This document shows, in pieces, positions 1-12,136 of a stretch of 64,000 nucleotides of DNA. Position 1 is the first letter of the stretch. Each line of letters begins with the position of its first letter. This DNA comes from Silene latifolia (Eukaryota > Streptophyta > Magnoliopsida > Caryophyllales > Caryophyllaceae). The stretch lies in contig NC_133529.1 of assembly GCF_048544455.1 (NCBI RefSeq), positions 48,855,901 through 48,919,900 of the forward strand. The letters run 5' to 3'. The notes below the pieces were generated by a model. It did not search any database. It was not told the DNA's origin and was given only the letters and a program-made list of their open reading frames with translations. The position numbers were made by a program, and so were the translations under genes.

Positions 1-597
1 GTGCGTGGTTGAATGGATGATTTGGTTGGAAAGAGGTGAAGTAAATGTTGCATAAGAATATGAATTTTATGTAAAAAACAACATGTTTATGTGATGGAAA
101 GTGAATTTATAATGTGGTTATATTAGTAACATGTGAATAGGGGATGTGATGTTGTATATTTATATTATTGTTCTTACGTAAATTTATAAAAACATGCGGG
201 TAGTATGATTCGTGAGCATGACTCGATCGCGTAGGGGGAACTCGATTGAGTAGGTTGGACTCGATCGATTAGGTGTGGCTCGATCGAGTGGGTATGTTTA
301 CGTGTTTGGGCAGTAGTTACTAGAGTCGTGTTACTCGATCGAGTAAGGGAAGTACTCGATCGAGTGCCATGTCCTCGACCGAGTACGTAAGTGACTTGAT
401 CGACTAGGTTTTATGTCAATTCTGGACAGCTTATGAAATTGGGGTACTCGATCGAGTGTGTAGGTTACTCGATCGAGTGAATCCTACTCGATCGAATATG
501 TGTGGTTACTCGATCGAGTATGTCTTTGTGCGGGTCATATTTGGTTTGAGTCGTAGGCTATGTGCCTACGTTTATCTCCCTTTTATAGCTCAAAGAT
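1..597 (+). other. Element A 5' leader (untranslated)
   Basis: AT-rich non-coding stretch ahead of the gag start at 598. No LTR end or PBS is visible in it. The palindrome array at 212-520 matches in kind and position the array found between PBS and interior in element E (about 25800-25980), so this is read as leader rather than LTR. I see no ORF. Confidence 0.6.
212..520. repeat. Array of the palindrome ACTCGATCGAGT (about 12 units) in the element A leader
   Basis: About a dozen perfect or one-to-two-base-degenerate copies of the 12-bp palindrome, most flanked by T and A, for example near 221, 259, 333, 354, 445, 466, 485 and 507. Spacing is irregular, often about 20 bp. The same motif recurs in the LTRs of A and E and in the leader of E. 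Confidence 0.85.
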
Positions 598-1769
598 ATG
601 CCGCAAAAGAGACCTGTCGCGTATGTTAAGGCTCAAGAAATGAGCATTGAGGATATTGCCAAAATGTTTGAGCACCAGGACGCGTTAACCGAGACCCTCA
701 AGAAGATGGGGAAAGATAAGGATGCTGGGGTAGCCTTTGCCAAGATGAGCACTACTATATCTTGCTTCAACCCCACTAACTATAATGGTACAGGTGCGCT
801 GATTCTGCTCGACAACTGGCATTGTGAGATGGAGAATATCCTAGGGGTGGTGCAATTTCTTGAGGAGTTTAAGGTAGAACAAGCTGCGTTCTACCTAAGG
901 GATTCAGCCAGAGAATGGTGGGATAAGGTGAAAGACAATGCCTTGGACATCTATCTGAAGCAGGGTAAGACTAATATTCCGTGGTCCGAGTTCAAAAGAG
1001 CCATGAGGCAGGAGTTCGTCCAGAGCATGTTCACAGCAAGTTACGTGATTAGTTCAATTCTTTCAAGATGACGGGGGACATGACAGTGACAGAGTACTAC
1101 CATAAGTTCAACGAGAAGTCGAGGTAAGCTGAGGATAAGGGGCTAAATCCGGGGAATTTAGCACTTCATTTCGAGAAAGGGTTAACTTACCAGATCATGA
1201 GAAGCTACCGGCGGGTACTCTTACCGATGTGAAATAGGTTAATGAGAGAGCTGGTCGGGCCGAAAGGTTGGTCGAAATGGCCAAGGAAACTAGGGAGAAG
1301 GGCTCGAAAAAGAGGAAGGCTTAGAGTGATAGAGGTGTCCAAACTGGTTACAAGCATAGTAACCACAATCAGGCAAAGGCTTATTCTTATGTGTCAGGTT
1401 TCAGTGGAGGATATTCTTACAGGTGTGGTCGTGGTAGTAGCAGTAGCTGGAGTATCACATGTTTTAACTATGGCGGCATTGGCCACAAAAGGTATGAGTT
1501 TACTAGTGCAGTTGGGAGGGGCTTTCAGAGATAGTCTAATGGGAACTTTTCTGAGGGACCGACGCAGAGTTATGCTAGAAATCGGCAAGCTGGGTCGTGG
1601 AATAACCAACGTGGTCATAGTAATAACATTGGCGGGTTCAACCACAATGGCGGTAATTCTTATCAGTGACCGACAACTAATAACAATCAAGTATCAGCTG
1701 CCAAGCCTACTACATCAGCTAGTACGGTATAAGGGAGAGGTCAAAAGAGCAGTGACAAAAATTTTATGA
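598..1769 (+). pseudogene. gag: Element A gag (capsid/nucleocapsid), broken
   Basis: Gag coats the element RNA. The first frame (598-1071) carries a retrotransposon-gag domain with the typical stretch AAFYLRDSAREWWD. The domain then continues in another frame from about 1053 (FNSFKMTGDMTVTEYYHKFN), reaches a stop near 1122, shifts frame again near 1195 (ERAGRAERLVEMAKETREK) and meets further stops. The zinc knuckle near 1460 reads CFNYGGIGHKRYEF, so two of the three cysteines of the CCHC pattern are lost. At least two frameshifts and several stops make it a pseudogene. The start at 598 is the first ATG after the leader and fits the family. Confidence 0.8.
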
Positions 1770-3622
1770 TCGATAAGCAAGCTGCAGAGGATGATGCTTA
1801 TGTGATCACCGGTAATTTTCTTGTTAACAACATTCCTACTTTTGTTTTGTTTGATTCTGGGGTGTCACACTTTTTTGTATAGTCAAGTAATGCTAAGTGT
1901 ATGGGTTTAGGGAAGTTTGTATTTGTAAAAGATAAAGTTTGTATACCGTCTAGGGAGTCAATGTCTTGTGGGAAACTGTATAAGGGGATGTCCATGGTTA
2001 TTGGGCAAGTTGATCTTCTAGTTGACTTGTTGGAGTTTCCTATGGATTGTTTTGAGATCATAGTCGGGATGGACTGGTTGGGTGAGTATAAGGCTAGAAT
2101 AGACTGTCACCAAAATAAAGTATCTTTACGAGGTCCTAAGGGGGCTAGTGTGTCTTATCACGGGTTTGTTGTCAAATCCAAAGTCAAAGTGATTGCAGCG
2201 GTGAAGTTGACGTCTTACTTGAGGAAGGAGTGTCCTTTGATACTTTGTCATGTGAAAGATACTCGCATGGTAGAATCGACAACAGCTGAGATACCAGTGG
2301 TAAGAGAGTTTCTAGATGTATTTTCGGATGAGATACCGGGATTACCGCCGAAGAGAGAGATCGATTTCAGTGTGGAGTTAAAACTAGGGACGACACCGAT
2401 CTCTAAGGCTTTGTACCATATGGGTCCTAAGGAGTTAGAGGAGCTAAAGAAAAAATTGAATGAGTTGGGAGACAAGGGGTACATTAGACCTAGTGTATCA
2501 TTGTGGGGTGCACCAGTCTTGTTTGTGAAGAAGAAGGATGGGAGTTTGAGGCTGTGTATCGACTACAGAGATTTAAACCATGTTACAGTGAAGAACATGT
2601 ATACTATACCAAGGATAGATGATCTTTTTGACCAGTTGAGTGGATCTGGTGTCTTTTTGAAGATTGATCTAAGTTTGGGGTACCATCAGGTGAGGATTCG
2701 TGATGAAGACATACCAAAGACATATTTTCGATCTCGGTATGGTCATTATGAGTATGTGGTGATGCCGTTTAGGTTGACTAATGCGCAAGCAGTGTTTATG
2801 GATCTGATGAACCGGGTTTTTAGCCATGATTTGGATCAGTTTGTGGTGGTGTTTATGGATGACATCTTAGTCTATTCCAAGACTAAGGAGGAGCATGAGG
2901 AGCATTTACGATTGGTGTTGCAAACTTTACGTGACAACCAATTGTATGCAAAGTTGTCTAAGTGTGAGTTCTGGTTAGAGAAAGTGGCTTTTTCGGGCCA
3001 TGTGATTTGTAAAGAGGGTGTAGCTGTTGATGCTAGCAAGATTGAGGCGGTGTCTAACTGGGAGGCACAAAAGAATGTTGCCGAGATAAGAAGTTTCTTG
3101 GGTTTGGCCGGATACTATCAACGGTTCGTGAAAGACTTTTCAAAGATTGCCAGACCTATGACAGCTTTGATGGGGAAAGAAAACAGGTTTCGTTCGGATG
3201 AAAGTTTTGAGACGACGTTCCAAACATTAAAGGAGCATTTGGCCACAGCTCCAGTCTTGGCTTTACCCAAAGGAAGTGAAAATTTTGAGGTGTATACAGA
3301 TGCTTCGAAGAACGGGTTGGGTTGTGTGTTGATGCAGAACGGGAAAGCCATTGCCTATGCTTCTAAGCAGCTGGAGTCTTATGAGGAGAACTATCCGACG
3401 CATGATCTAGAGTTGGATGCAGTTATTTTTGCTCTCAAGATTTGGAGACACTATCTATATCGGGTGACCTTTAAGGTGTTTTCTGATCACAACAGTTTTA
3501 AGTACATCTTTACTCAGAAGGAGTTCACCATGAGACAAAGGAGGTGGATGGAGCTCATTGGAGACTATTACATGGATATTATATCCATGAAGGCCAAGCG
3601 AATGTTGTGGGCAATACGTTGA
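1770..3622 (+). pseudogene. pol: Element A protease, reverse transcriptase and RNase H (broken pol)
   Basis: Aspartic protease: the active-site triad is kept (FVLFDSGVSH near 1850), followed by a stop at about 1880. The long open frame 1901-3622 (573 codons) then holds the rest of protease ([17 protein letters not shown]), RT at about residues 190-370 with [11 protein letters not shown] and the catalytic FMDDILVYS (residues 318-326), and RNase H at about 455-560 with D466 (YTDAS), E504 and D529 (FSDH). The ATG at 1901 is only the first methionine after the stop, not a natural start. The RNase H end shifts frame near 3575. The RT core itself is uninterrupted, so the element decayed recently in part. 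It copies element RNA into DNA. Confidence 0.88.
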
Positions 3623-4498
3623 ATAGGAAGAGTGTGCATTCTCTATGCACATCTATGTCATTGATGAGGTTAAAGGATGAAGTGACCAAGATGGGGATAC
3701 ATATGATCCAGAAGGGGGATGCTATGGGAGACTTTACAGTTGAACCATACCTTTATGATGATATTCGGAGAAAACAGGCTCTTGATCCAAAGATTCGGGA
3801 GTGGACGGTTGGAGTAGAGAAGGGGACAGTGTCTCGGTTTTCTATTCATTCTGATGGGAGTGTTCGGTTTGATGGGAGATGGTGTATACCGAAGGATGAG
3901 GATATGAAGAAGATAATCATGGTAGAGGCTCATTGCACTCCATATTCAGTGTATCCAGGTAGTGACAAGATTTATAAGGATCTTAAGAAAACGTTTTGGT
4001 GGCCTGGGATGAAGAGAGAGACAGCTGAGTTTGTGGCTCGTTGTTTGACTTGCCGGAGAGTCAAAGGGGAGCAGCGAAGACCGGAAGGTACGATTCAGTC
4101 TCTAGGGGTGACTGAGTGGAAATGGGAATTTATCTCCATGGATTTCATTGTGACCGAGGACTCAGCAAGGTAATAACATGATTTGGGTGATCGTTGATCG
4201 TTTGACCAAGTCAGCTCTGTTTATTCCCATAGAAGATACGTGGAGTAAGGTGCAGTTGGCAAATGGCTACAAGAAGAATGTAGTGAGCTTACATGGGGTG
4301 CCGAAAGACATTGTGTTAGATCGAGATGCGAGATTCATTTCTCGGTTTTGGCAAGAGTTGCAGGAATTGATGGGGACTAATTTGAAGATGAGTACTGCAT
4401 TTCATCCTTCAACAGATGGGCAGACAGAGAGAATAATCAAGACCTTGAAAGACATGTTAAGGACTTGTGTGATGGATTTTAGTGGTTGTTGTTGTTGG
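3575..4498 (+). pseudogene. Element A integrase, N-terminal two thirds (broken)
   Basis: Continues pol in a second frame (to 4173) and after a stop near 4171 in another (4178-4498). The H2C2 finger near 3930-4050 has lost its second histidine (HCTPYSVY) but keeps CLTC. The DDE core is recognisable: SMDFIV near 4135, LDRDARFISRFW near 4318 and the glutamate in DGQTERI near 4420. The frame stops making sense after MDFSG at about 4485, where element B begins. The remainder is at 55053. Integrase inserts the DNA copy into the genome. Confidence 0.87.
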
Positions 4499-4499
4499 A

Positions 4500-4501
<2 letters not shown>

Positions 4502-4533
<32 letters not shown>
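4502..4533. repeat. (TA)n microsatellite at the left edge of element B
   Basis: About 16 TA dinucleotides. The right LTR has only about four at the same point, so this is local expansion after insertion. It hides the true LTR terminus. Confidence 0.9.
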
Positions 4534-4535
<2 letters not shown>

Positions 4536-4643
4536 GATTAATTTTGATAATGACAAGTATATACTTTATATTACATATACTCTTGCTCGTAATTGTTTGT
4601 TTAGTCTTTAATAGATTGATTAAAGTTTGCAACTTAAGCAAGT

Positions 4644-5009
4644 AATGTTATAGCAACCTTGGCTATAACATTGAAGATTTGTGAAGCATCATTCAAGTAA
4701 TGTTATAGCAGCTTGAGCTATAACATTGAAGATTCTTAAGGCGTCGAAGTAACTGTAACTAGTTTCAAGTATGATGATCACTCAAGCAAAAGGCTCGATC
4801 AAGTCTATAACAAGCTCAAGATGAAGAGCTTATGATCAAGATAAAAAGAAGATCCTACCACTGAAGATCTCCAGGAAGATTAGCTAGTATAGGACTTCAT
4901 CTAATAATGGTATCTTAAGAAGTAATATTGGGAAGGTAAAATTATAGCTATTTTATCTATAACTTTACTTACCAAACTTAAAGTTAAAGCTATTTGTACT
5001 ATAACTTTG
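4644..5009. repeat. Four inverted-repeat modules in the element B left LTR
   Basis: Modules at 4646-4670, 4701-4725 and about 4942-5008 follow the pattern GTTATAGC, 7 bases, GCTATAAC. In the first two, the perfect arms extend to 11 bp (AATGTTATAGC). The last two are degenerate here but better kept in the right LTR. Each could form a DNA dyad or an RNA hairpin with a 7-nt loop. Confidence 0.85.
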
Positions 5010-5507
5010 GGTTACATTTTAAGGCACGATTTTATAGTTTTATAATCAATTTCAAAAGATAAAATTCTTCAAATATGTTTCGAAATCATGCGTGTATATG
5101 ATAGAGTTGATATGCGGTTTGTTTAGAATAAATAATTTATGTTGTCCTATTGGTTAGTCAAACAACTTGTGAGTCGTCATGCTACATAGGGTTTGCTAAA
5201 TTATCTTAACCTAACCCTAATCTACACCTTGATATTTTGACCTAGGGTTTCGGCTAAAATAGGCTTATGAGCCGTGTGGATGCCTAACTTAGTCCCTATG
5301 CAAGTAAAAATTATTAGATCAAATCTATAACATATTGCCATAAGATATTTTGATATCTTATCAATAATATTAGATTTACCTTATTTACTTAATCAAAATA
5401 TTTAGTATATTAAATTAAGAAGAGATAAGATTTGTTTCTTATGAAACAAACTATCTTGCCTCACGACACACTAGTGTTTCGACCAAAACATAGTTTCTCT
5501 CTTTTAT

Positions 5508-5517
5508 TATATATACG
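5508..5517 (+). promoter_or_regulatory. Candidate TATA box in the element B LTR
   Basis: TATATATACG, kept in the right LTR at about 54428. Position within the LTR suits a Pol II core promoter for element RNA. Sequence match only. Confidence 0.35.
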
Positions 5518-6124
5518 TATGATGTTCATTATTTCAAACAAGCTTTTCGAAATATAAAATTCCTTGCAAACAATTTAAGTTTAAATTATAATTAAGTATT
5601 TTATTTGTTTTGCAATTGAAAATCTCTTACGAAAAGTCGTGCTCTTTAATTTGCGTGTTATTCTTAAGATTACGTTATAAGATAATAGTACTTCATATTG
5701 TTTCTACTCGTTCAATTGTGTGAACACTTAGAGGAACAATCAAGGGCTTTCTTAGTAACTTAAGATAGTCAAATCGAATATCTAGTGATATTCAAATCGA
5801 GTTATAACTAGAGTTAGTTATACGAGTGGGTTGATACTTTTGTAATCCGGAGAAAGGTACTAAAATTATTAATCGAGAATAGTGGACGTAGACTTTGATG
5901 TGTGAAGCTGAACCACTTCAAATATCGTGTGTCCTTGCATTTTCTTTATCGTTCATTTCATTACGTTCATAAATCGTTTAGTTAATTAGTTAATGTTTGA
6001 TCGATAAACTTTAAGTAATTAATTATTTAGATATAAAATAAAAAGTGGGCATATGTTTTTAAAATACTCAATTCACCCCCCCCCCCCCTTTCTCGAGTAT
6101 TTTGACTTGGATAGACTCTTCAAT

Positions 6125-6142
6125 GTGTATCAGAGCCTCGTG
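6125..6142 (+). other. Element B primer-binding site (initiator Met tRNA type)
   Basis: TGTATCAGAGCC directly after the LTR end resembles the plant iMet-tRNA PBS (TGGTATCAGAGC) with one mismatch. It primes minus-strand DNA synthesis. Confidence 0.75.
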
Positions 6143-6223
6143 CTCTTGATTGCCTAACAGGAAAGATACTGATCCGTCTATCTTTTTATTTTATTTTAAA
6201 TTCCGCTGCCTTATACGCATCAA

Positions 6224-6481
6224 ATGGATTCCAAGTATTTTAAATGTCCTATCTTTGATAGGAAGAATTATGGACTATAGAAAAACATGATGACACACTA
6301 TATAAAAGGATATGATTGGGAGTGCTGGACGATTATCAAGAATGGACCACACAAAATTTTGGTCGCATTTTCGGAAGGCACTACCTATGAGAAAAAGGAA
6401 GAAGACTATATTGAGGCTGATTACATGAAGGCAGAGAAAAACTCGAAGGCGATAAGCCTATTGCAAAACGGCATGACATCG
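6224..6481 (+). pseudogene. gag: Element B gag, first 86 codons, cut by element C
   Basis: Starts at ATG 6224 (MDSKYFKCPIFDRKNY), typical of copia gag N-termini. An in-frame stop (TAG) follows after about 18 codons; downstream the frame reads KGYDWECWTIIKNGP and KAISLLQNGMTS. It runs straight into element C at 6482 and resumes in the same frame at 34784 (TEFDRFSSC). The TSD CATCG (6477-6481 and 34779-34783) is counted once when joining. Confidence 0.8.
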
Positions 6482-8134
6482 TGATGTGACTCATATTTGA
6501 GCACATTTAGTCCCCAAATTAGCCTCGTTCCTATGCTTTCTAGTGCATAATTAGGTCATTTACTATCTTTAGTTTCCCATTTTGCATATTCTTTGAGGTT
6601 TTGTTTCCTTGGTAGGAGAGGAGTGCAAACCTTGCATTTTCATGGAAAAATGGAGCTAAATTGATCGCATTCAATGACCAAGCATTAAAGGGAAGACGAT
6701 ACTAGAAGGCCTATGTAGATAATAAAGTAGATTGGGCAATGATGAAAAGATCCTTGCATCCTCAACAAGATCCCCGCGGATTGTTGAGGAAAGAAGAGAA
6801 GAAAAGTGTCAGACCCAGGATCCGAGCGGATTGCTGCCAATCCGAGCGTCCCCCTGCTCAGCAATCCGAGCGTCCTGACAGCAAGACGCTCGTCTTGAAG
6901 CCTCACAATCCGAGCGTCTCCCTCATTTATCCGCTCGGATCTTCTTACAGGAACCACTGTGCCAGCTTCATAGACGCTCGGGACGAGCATATCCACGCGG
7001 GACTAGCAAAACGGAGATGCGCATATCCTTGGAGAGGAGCACTTCCTCAACTTTTCTTAAGGGTCTTAATAGTCATTTAAGCCCTTGGTAACCCTAATCT
7101 TTGTACCTAATATTTAGTATAAGTACCCCTTTGTCCTACCTAGATTAGCAAGCAATCTTAATACTCTCTTAATCAAGTTGTAATCAATTAGTAATCTCAT
7201 CTTAATCTTGTAATCAACTCTTAATCTAGTCTTAATACAAATCTCATTCCTTAATCTTTCCTTAATTTCTCTATTGTTCATAATTTATTTTGGGTAATTA
7301 GAAGATTATTTGGGTTTATTTGGAGGATTGACAACCTTCCATCAATCATCAAGTACTTCTATTATTCTTTGCTTTATTATTTGGAATCATCTTCACAGGT
7401 ATAATTCTCCCTTAATCCTTTTAATTATTGTTAATCATTTTCATTCGTTAATCATGTTTTACCTTGCTAGTATGATTGACAACCTTGTTAGCATGTTAAA
7501 CTTGATAATGAGTGAGTAGTTTCCTTAGCTATGGTTAATGGGGAATTAGGGGAAACCAACATGGGGATTGATTCATGCTTAATCTAATATGTTTTCATAA
7601 TTAATTTGCTTGCTTGTTGTGATTCCAACTTATGCACATGTTATGTTTGATGAAATGCGAGCCTATGCCCATCACTTATCTTTTCAATGAGACTTGTAAG
7701 GCTTTGTACAATCTAATCGATTTGGCTCCGGGACCCAAACCTTCTTAGGGATTGTAAGATATACACTAACTCGATCCCATCACAACAATAAGCGCTTGCA
7801 TCTAGTAGAGAATATGTTTGTATGATCAAATCCCATGAATCCCCTATGAACCCATGACACCCTAGTGCTTTTAATCAATTGTTTACATCTCATTTTAATC
7901 ATCTTGCTAGTTTTTATTGCTCTACTTTTATATTATTGATTAGTTTAGTTGATCTCCTATCTCAACCCAAATTGTGACACCCTTAGACATAACCATTTGC
8001 AATTGAAAATCCTACATCAATACCCGTCCCTTGGGATCCGACCTTTACTTGTCTGTTTAATAAGAGTAGTTTGTGAAGTTATAAATATTATTTTGGTTGA
8101 GTAACTTTTGACGACGAGTTTTACAACAAAACCA
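6482..8134 (+). repeat. Element C left (5') LTR
   Basis: 1653 bp. Against the right copy it lacks about 86 bp near 7665-7720, so a deletion occurred after insertion or copies recombined. It carries a cluster of CGAGCG/CGCTCG motifs at about 6770-6990 and a weakened TATA region (GTATAAGTA, 7118-7126). Confidence 0.9.
6770..6990. repeat. CGAGCG-type motif cluster in the element C left LTR
   Basis: About ten copies on both strands of ATCCGAGCG(T/G) or GACGCTCG(T/G). The same cluster is in the right LTR at about 33330-33545, and a larger cluster lies at 28735-29105. The unit is a half-palindrome, so neighbouring copies form inverted pairs. Confidence 0.8.
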
Positions 8135-8138
8135 AAAA

Positions 8139-8156
8139 TGGCGCCGTTGCTGGGGA
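8139..8156 (+). other. Element C primer-binding site (tRNA-Asp type)
   Basis: TGGCGCCGTTGCTGGGGA, four bases after the LTR end, is the Athila-type PBS complementary to the 3' end of tRNA-Asp. Element D has the same site with C in place of T. Confidence 0.88.
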
Positions 8157-8274
8157 CGGTGTTAACTTGATTTGATTTTCTTTAAATTGTTTTTAGTTGT
8201 GTCTTTCTTTACCTTGGGGAAGTTAAACTCCTCAAGGTTTGTTCTAATTGTTTTCGAGTTGTTTGATATTTTGC

Positions 8275-11129
8275 ATGTCTAGGAGATCACAAGGTAACTT
8301 GTTACCCATTGATCTTGAAATTGAAAGAACTTTGACCAACAATAGAAGACTTGCTAGAAATACTTTGAGAGGTATTGGTGAGATTGTGGACATCCAACCA
8401 AATAATATTGAGTTTACCAACCCTTTTGCAAGATAAGGAGAGGATAGCCCAACACAAAACCAACCACATAAACAAACCACAATGCCTAAATTTTCATCAC
8501 ATTCCGTACCAACCGGTAATTTCATTGCCAAATCCGCATTCATACAACTAGTTGAGAGAACTCAATTTGGGGGGATGCCTAGTGAAGACCCTCATTCTCA
8601 TATGAAGACTTTTTGGGACTATTGTGATGCGATTTCTCAAACCGCAGATACTCAAGACCAAATTCGATGGGTCTTATTTCCTTTTTCTTTGATTGGTTCC
8701 GCGAAACAATGGTTGAAGAGCCTAGATAAGGCTACTCTTGGTATTGACTCTTGGAAGAAATTGGCACTTGCTTTCTAAAAGAAATTCTATCCTCCGGAAA
8801 AGACTAACATGTTGAGAGCCCAAATCACCGGGTTCAAACAAAGGGACGAGGAATCTTTGTATGAAGCATGGGAGAGATTCAAGGACACTTGTCGATCTTG
8901 TCCACACCATGGACTTAGCGAGTGGTTCCTTGTACAACAATTTTGGAATGGTCTATATGAAGACTCCCGAAACATTCTCAATATGGGATCAAATGGTATG
9001 TTTACCAAAGTTGATGACAATCAAACATGGAACAAGATTGAAGAAATGGCGGTCCATAACTCAGAATATAGTAGACCTCGGAAGGCTACTAGAGGAGGAA
9101 AGCATGAGGTGGACTCTATTACTCAATTGGGTGCTCAACTTAGTGCTCATATTGACACCATTAATTTGAAGTTTGAGAAGGCCATGGCTAAACTTGAAGA
9201 GGCCTCCAAATCACCCAAGCAACATGTTAATGCTATGGTAGGATCATCATCAATTCCAAGTGGAGTATGTGAGAGTTGTGGAACTTTGGGACATGACCAA
9301 AATGAATGTAGAGGAACAAGTGAACAAGTGAATGTTTTCCAAGCATACAAAAGTGGCACCCCTTATTCCAACTATTACAATGAAAACACCAAATTCCATC
9401 CCAATCTTTCATACAAAAGTCAAAATGTTCAAAACCCTCAACAAACATACACCCTACCTCTAATGAGAAACCAAGCTCAAAGACCCTTTTACAATCAAAA
9501 CCAAAGTTATCAAAATCAACCTCCATACAATCAAACAAATGACCAAGGTTTTGATGTTCAAAAAGCGGTCCTCCAAATGCAAAAGAACCAACAAGAATTT
9601 TTTACTCAAATGCAAAAGGATAGCCAAGAAAAAGACATCACCATTAACAACATACTAGCTCACACGAAGATGTTGGAGATCCAAATGTCTCAATTAGCAT
9701 CTTTTAGTTCTCAAAGACAAAAGGGGCAATTACCACCTCAAGGTAATCCCCCAAGACATGAGTCGGTGAGTGCCATCCATTTGAGGAGTGGTACGAGGTA
9801 TGAAGGGCCGAAGAGGCCCGTTGATGAAGATGTTGTGAATGATAGTGACAAGGAAAGAGTTGTGGAAAACTCTAGGGAAGAAGAACCCACCATTCAAGAA
9901 GTTTCAAAGAAGGACAAAGAGAAGGCTAAGGAGAAAGAGCCTATTGTGATTCGACTTCCATTTCCAAGTCATCAAGCTAAGCCTAAGTTTGATGAACAAC
10001 TTGGAAAGTTTATGGAGATTGTGAAAAACTTGGAAGTCTCAATTCCATCTACGGAATTAATCAATCACGTTCCGGCCTATGCGAAATACATGAAAGATAT
10101 TCTTACAAAGAAGAAATCCATCCGGAAGCTTGAGACTATTGCTTTCACTAAGGTGAGTAGTTCCATCCTACAAGGAAGTTCACCTCCAAAACTAAAGGAA
10201 CCGGGAAGTCTCTCTATTCCATGCACCATTGGCGATACTACAATCAACAAAGCTCTATGTGACCTTGAGGCAAGTGTGAGTGTCATGCCATACTCAGTGT
10301 GCAAGAGGCTAGGAATGGGAGAGCTCAAGTGCACTAATATCACCTTCAAATGGCGGATTGATCAACGAAGACACCTTTATGGGTATGGGAGGATGTGCCG
10401 GTAAGAATTGGCAAGTTCTTCATCCCGGTGGACTTTGTTATTGTTGACATGGAGGAAGACTCCAACATTCCTATCATTTTAGGAAGACCTTTATTACACA
10501 CAGCGGGAGCGGTGATTGACGTCAAACATGGAGAGCTCACACTTGAAGTGGGAGATGAAACAATCTCTTTTAATCTTGACAAGACAATGAGAGCTCCCCG
10601 ACTACATGAGCCATGTTTCATGGTTGATCATTATACCCGAGAAAGTGATAGGAAGAAGTTGGCATCTCAATGCAAAGAACAAGCCATGGGTAAAAAATCA
10701 CCACCCATATGGGAGAAGAAAATGGGTAATCTCCAAGATGCTCCATCCAAAGAGCAATAATGTTTCAACAAGAATGAAAGCTTGAATAGATTACCACCAC
10801 TCATGACAAGAGAAGAAGAAGGCCTCATTGGCCATAATGACAAGAAGAAAGAGGAGTTGTTCTCATCAACTCATGATACTATTGGGGAACAAGTAGATGA
10901 AGTATGCGGTCTATGGGATGATGCGTTTAAAGGGTTAGTCAACCCTTATATTGGTAATGCTATGACCCAAGACCAAGGCTTTGGTGAACATTTCCACTCA
11001 AGTCACCACAATGAAGAACACAATGTGCAAAGATCCATTGAAGATTTTTATAATGACAATGAACAAGCCTTTGATTACTTCTTCAAGGTGTTGAGCAACA
11101 TCAACAACACCTTGGTTATGCCCCCTTGA
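8275..11129 (+). pseudogene. gag: Element C gag-protease polyprotein, broken
   Basis: Athila-type gag: the capsid region has QFGGMPSEDPHSH and AKQWLKSLDKATLGIDSW, and a zinc knuckle lies near 9265 (CESCGTLGHDQNEC, CCHC intact). A Q/N-rich linker and a charged segment follow, then an aspartic-protease-like domain (LCDLEASVSVMPY, with the usual DLGAS changed to DLEAS; PIILGRPLLHTAGAVIDV). Breaks: stops at 8434-8436, 8776-8778 and 10758-10760, and a frameshift near 10345. The start is the ATG at 8275 (MSRRSQGN), which matches D. Both copies end at the same natural stop after SNINNTL and a proline pair, with no RT following. Confidence 0.88.
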
Positions 11130-11138
11130 CATCTCATA

Positions 11139-12136
11139 TGTAACACCCCCATACTCCAAGTGCCTTACCAGGACCACTCAGGTATAAGGATACTACCATC
11201 TCGGTTGCCCGAGGCAATGAATATCATAAGACAATAAAGAAACGTACTTTAAAAGTAATTATAGTTTAAGTGATTACATGTTCAAAACCAAAACTGATAA
11301 AAGGAATTACAAGTTCTCAAAACTATCTACTATCAAAATACTATCAAGCGTCAGACATAGCGGAAGACTTCTAAACTGCAACGTGGTGACTCATCCCAGT
11401 TATCCCATACGCATCGTCTCATACCTGCTCAATAACTGCTCACCACCCCCGAATGGATCACCACAGTTTTTAAAACATTTAAACGGGGTCAGTACTAATC
11501 ACACAATTTATATGATCCAACAACACAACAACCAACATAGCTCAAACAGTCACACACACAATCACACTCACTCCAATCAATCTCCGTCACCGACCGTCCA
11601 CCGGGACCAGCCGCCGATGGGGGACCGCAGCCGTTCCCACCTAAGCCCCGCTCATCATACCGAGCGATAACCCTGTCCCATTAATGTGCACATCCCCTCC
11701 CGTGGCGGGTTCCACGGAGGGCGAAATTAGGGCGTGAAGCCACTCCCGCAAGTGACTCCACCCAGCCGAGAACGCATCTCGAGAACCAGAGACAAACAAT
11801 CAGCAATCAAAATACAACATCAACAACCGTCTGAATCAATCAACAATATACAATCACAACCGTCTGAATCAATCAACAATATACAATCACAACCGTCTGA
11901 ATCAATCAACAATCACTAACTACAGCACAATCACCACACATTATGTAATTAATACTGAGTAGGGAAACCCTACCTGGAATGCAACACAAACATCAGACGA
12001 TCTAGCAGCTGTCTCAAAACCTTTCCTCTACGAACCCTTCTCCTATACACATAATCATACAATTATCACCTAATCCACATAACCCTCCCAAAACCCCCAA
12101 ATCTACCCAATTAGGGTTTTAAACAAACTCAAAGAA
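11139..12136 (-). repeat. Element E 3' LTR, first piece
   Basis: Starts TGTAACACCCCC on the plus strand. It matches 26972-27969 closely. It includes three 33-bp tandem units (about 11826-11918). Small apparent ORFs here are in LTR DNA and are not called as genes. It is cut by element F after AAGAA (12132-12136). Confidence 0.9.
11826..11918. repeat. 33-bp tandem repeat (about 3 units) in the element E LTR
   Basis: Unit begins CCGTCTGAATCAATCAACAA. The same three units lie in the other LTR at about 27661-27751 with a few changes. It predates the last transposition. Confidence 0.88.

Larger units (their letters stand above)
4499..6122 (+). repeat. Element B left (5') LTR
   Basis: About 1.6 kb, matching 53448-55052 along its length. 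It starts in an (AT)n tract (4502-4533) that is much longer than in the right copy. It has four copies of a 23-bp inverted-repeat module in its first 510 bases, a TATA-like run near 5508, and a C-run near 6076-6088 just before the end. The end is set by the PBS that follows. Confidence 0.88.

Noticed and set aside
212-520. Palindrome array as a CRISPR-like array
   Set aside because: Units are short, degenerate and irregularly spaced, the setting is a plant retrotransposon leader, and the same arrays sit in LTRs. The other arrays in the window fail for the same reasons.
1242-1769. 175-codon ORF in the gag region of A
   Set aside because: Wrong frame; the true gag reading, with its zinc knuckle, is in another frame across the same DNA.
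11278-11670. 130-codon ORF as a gene
   Set aside because: It lies wholly in the LTR of E; its copy at 27111 is frameshifted, and composition follows the LTR repeats.
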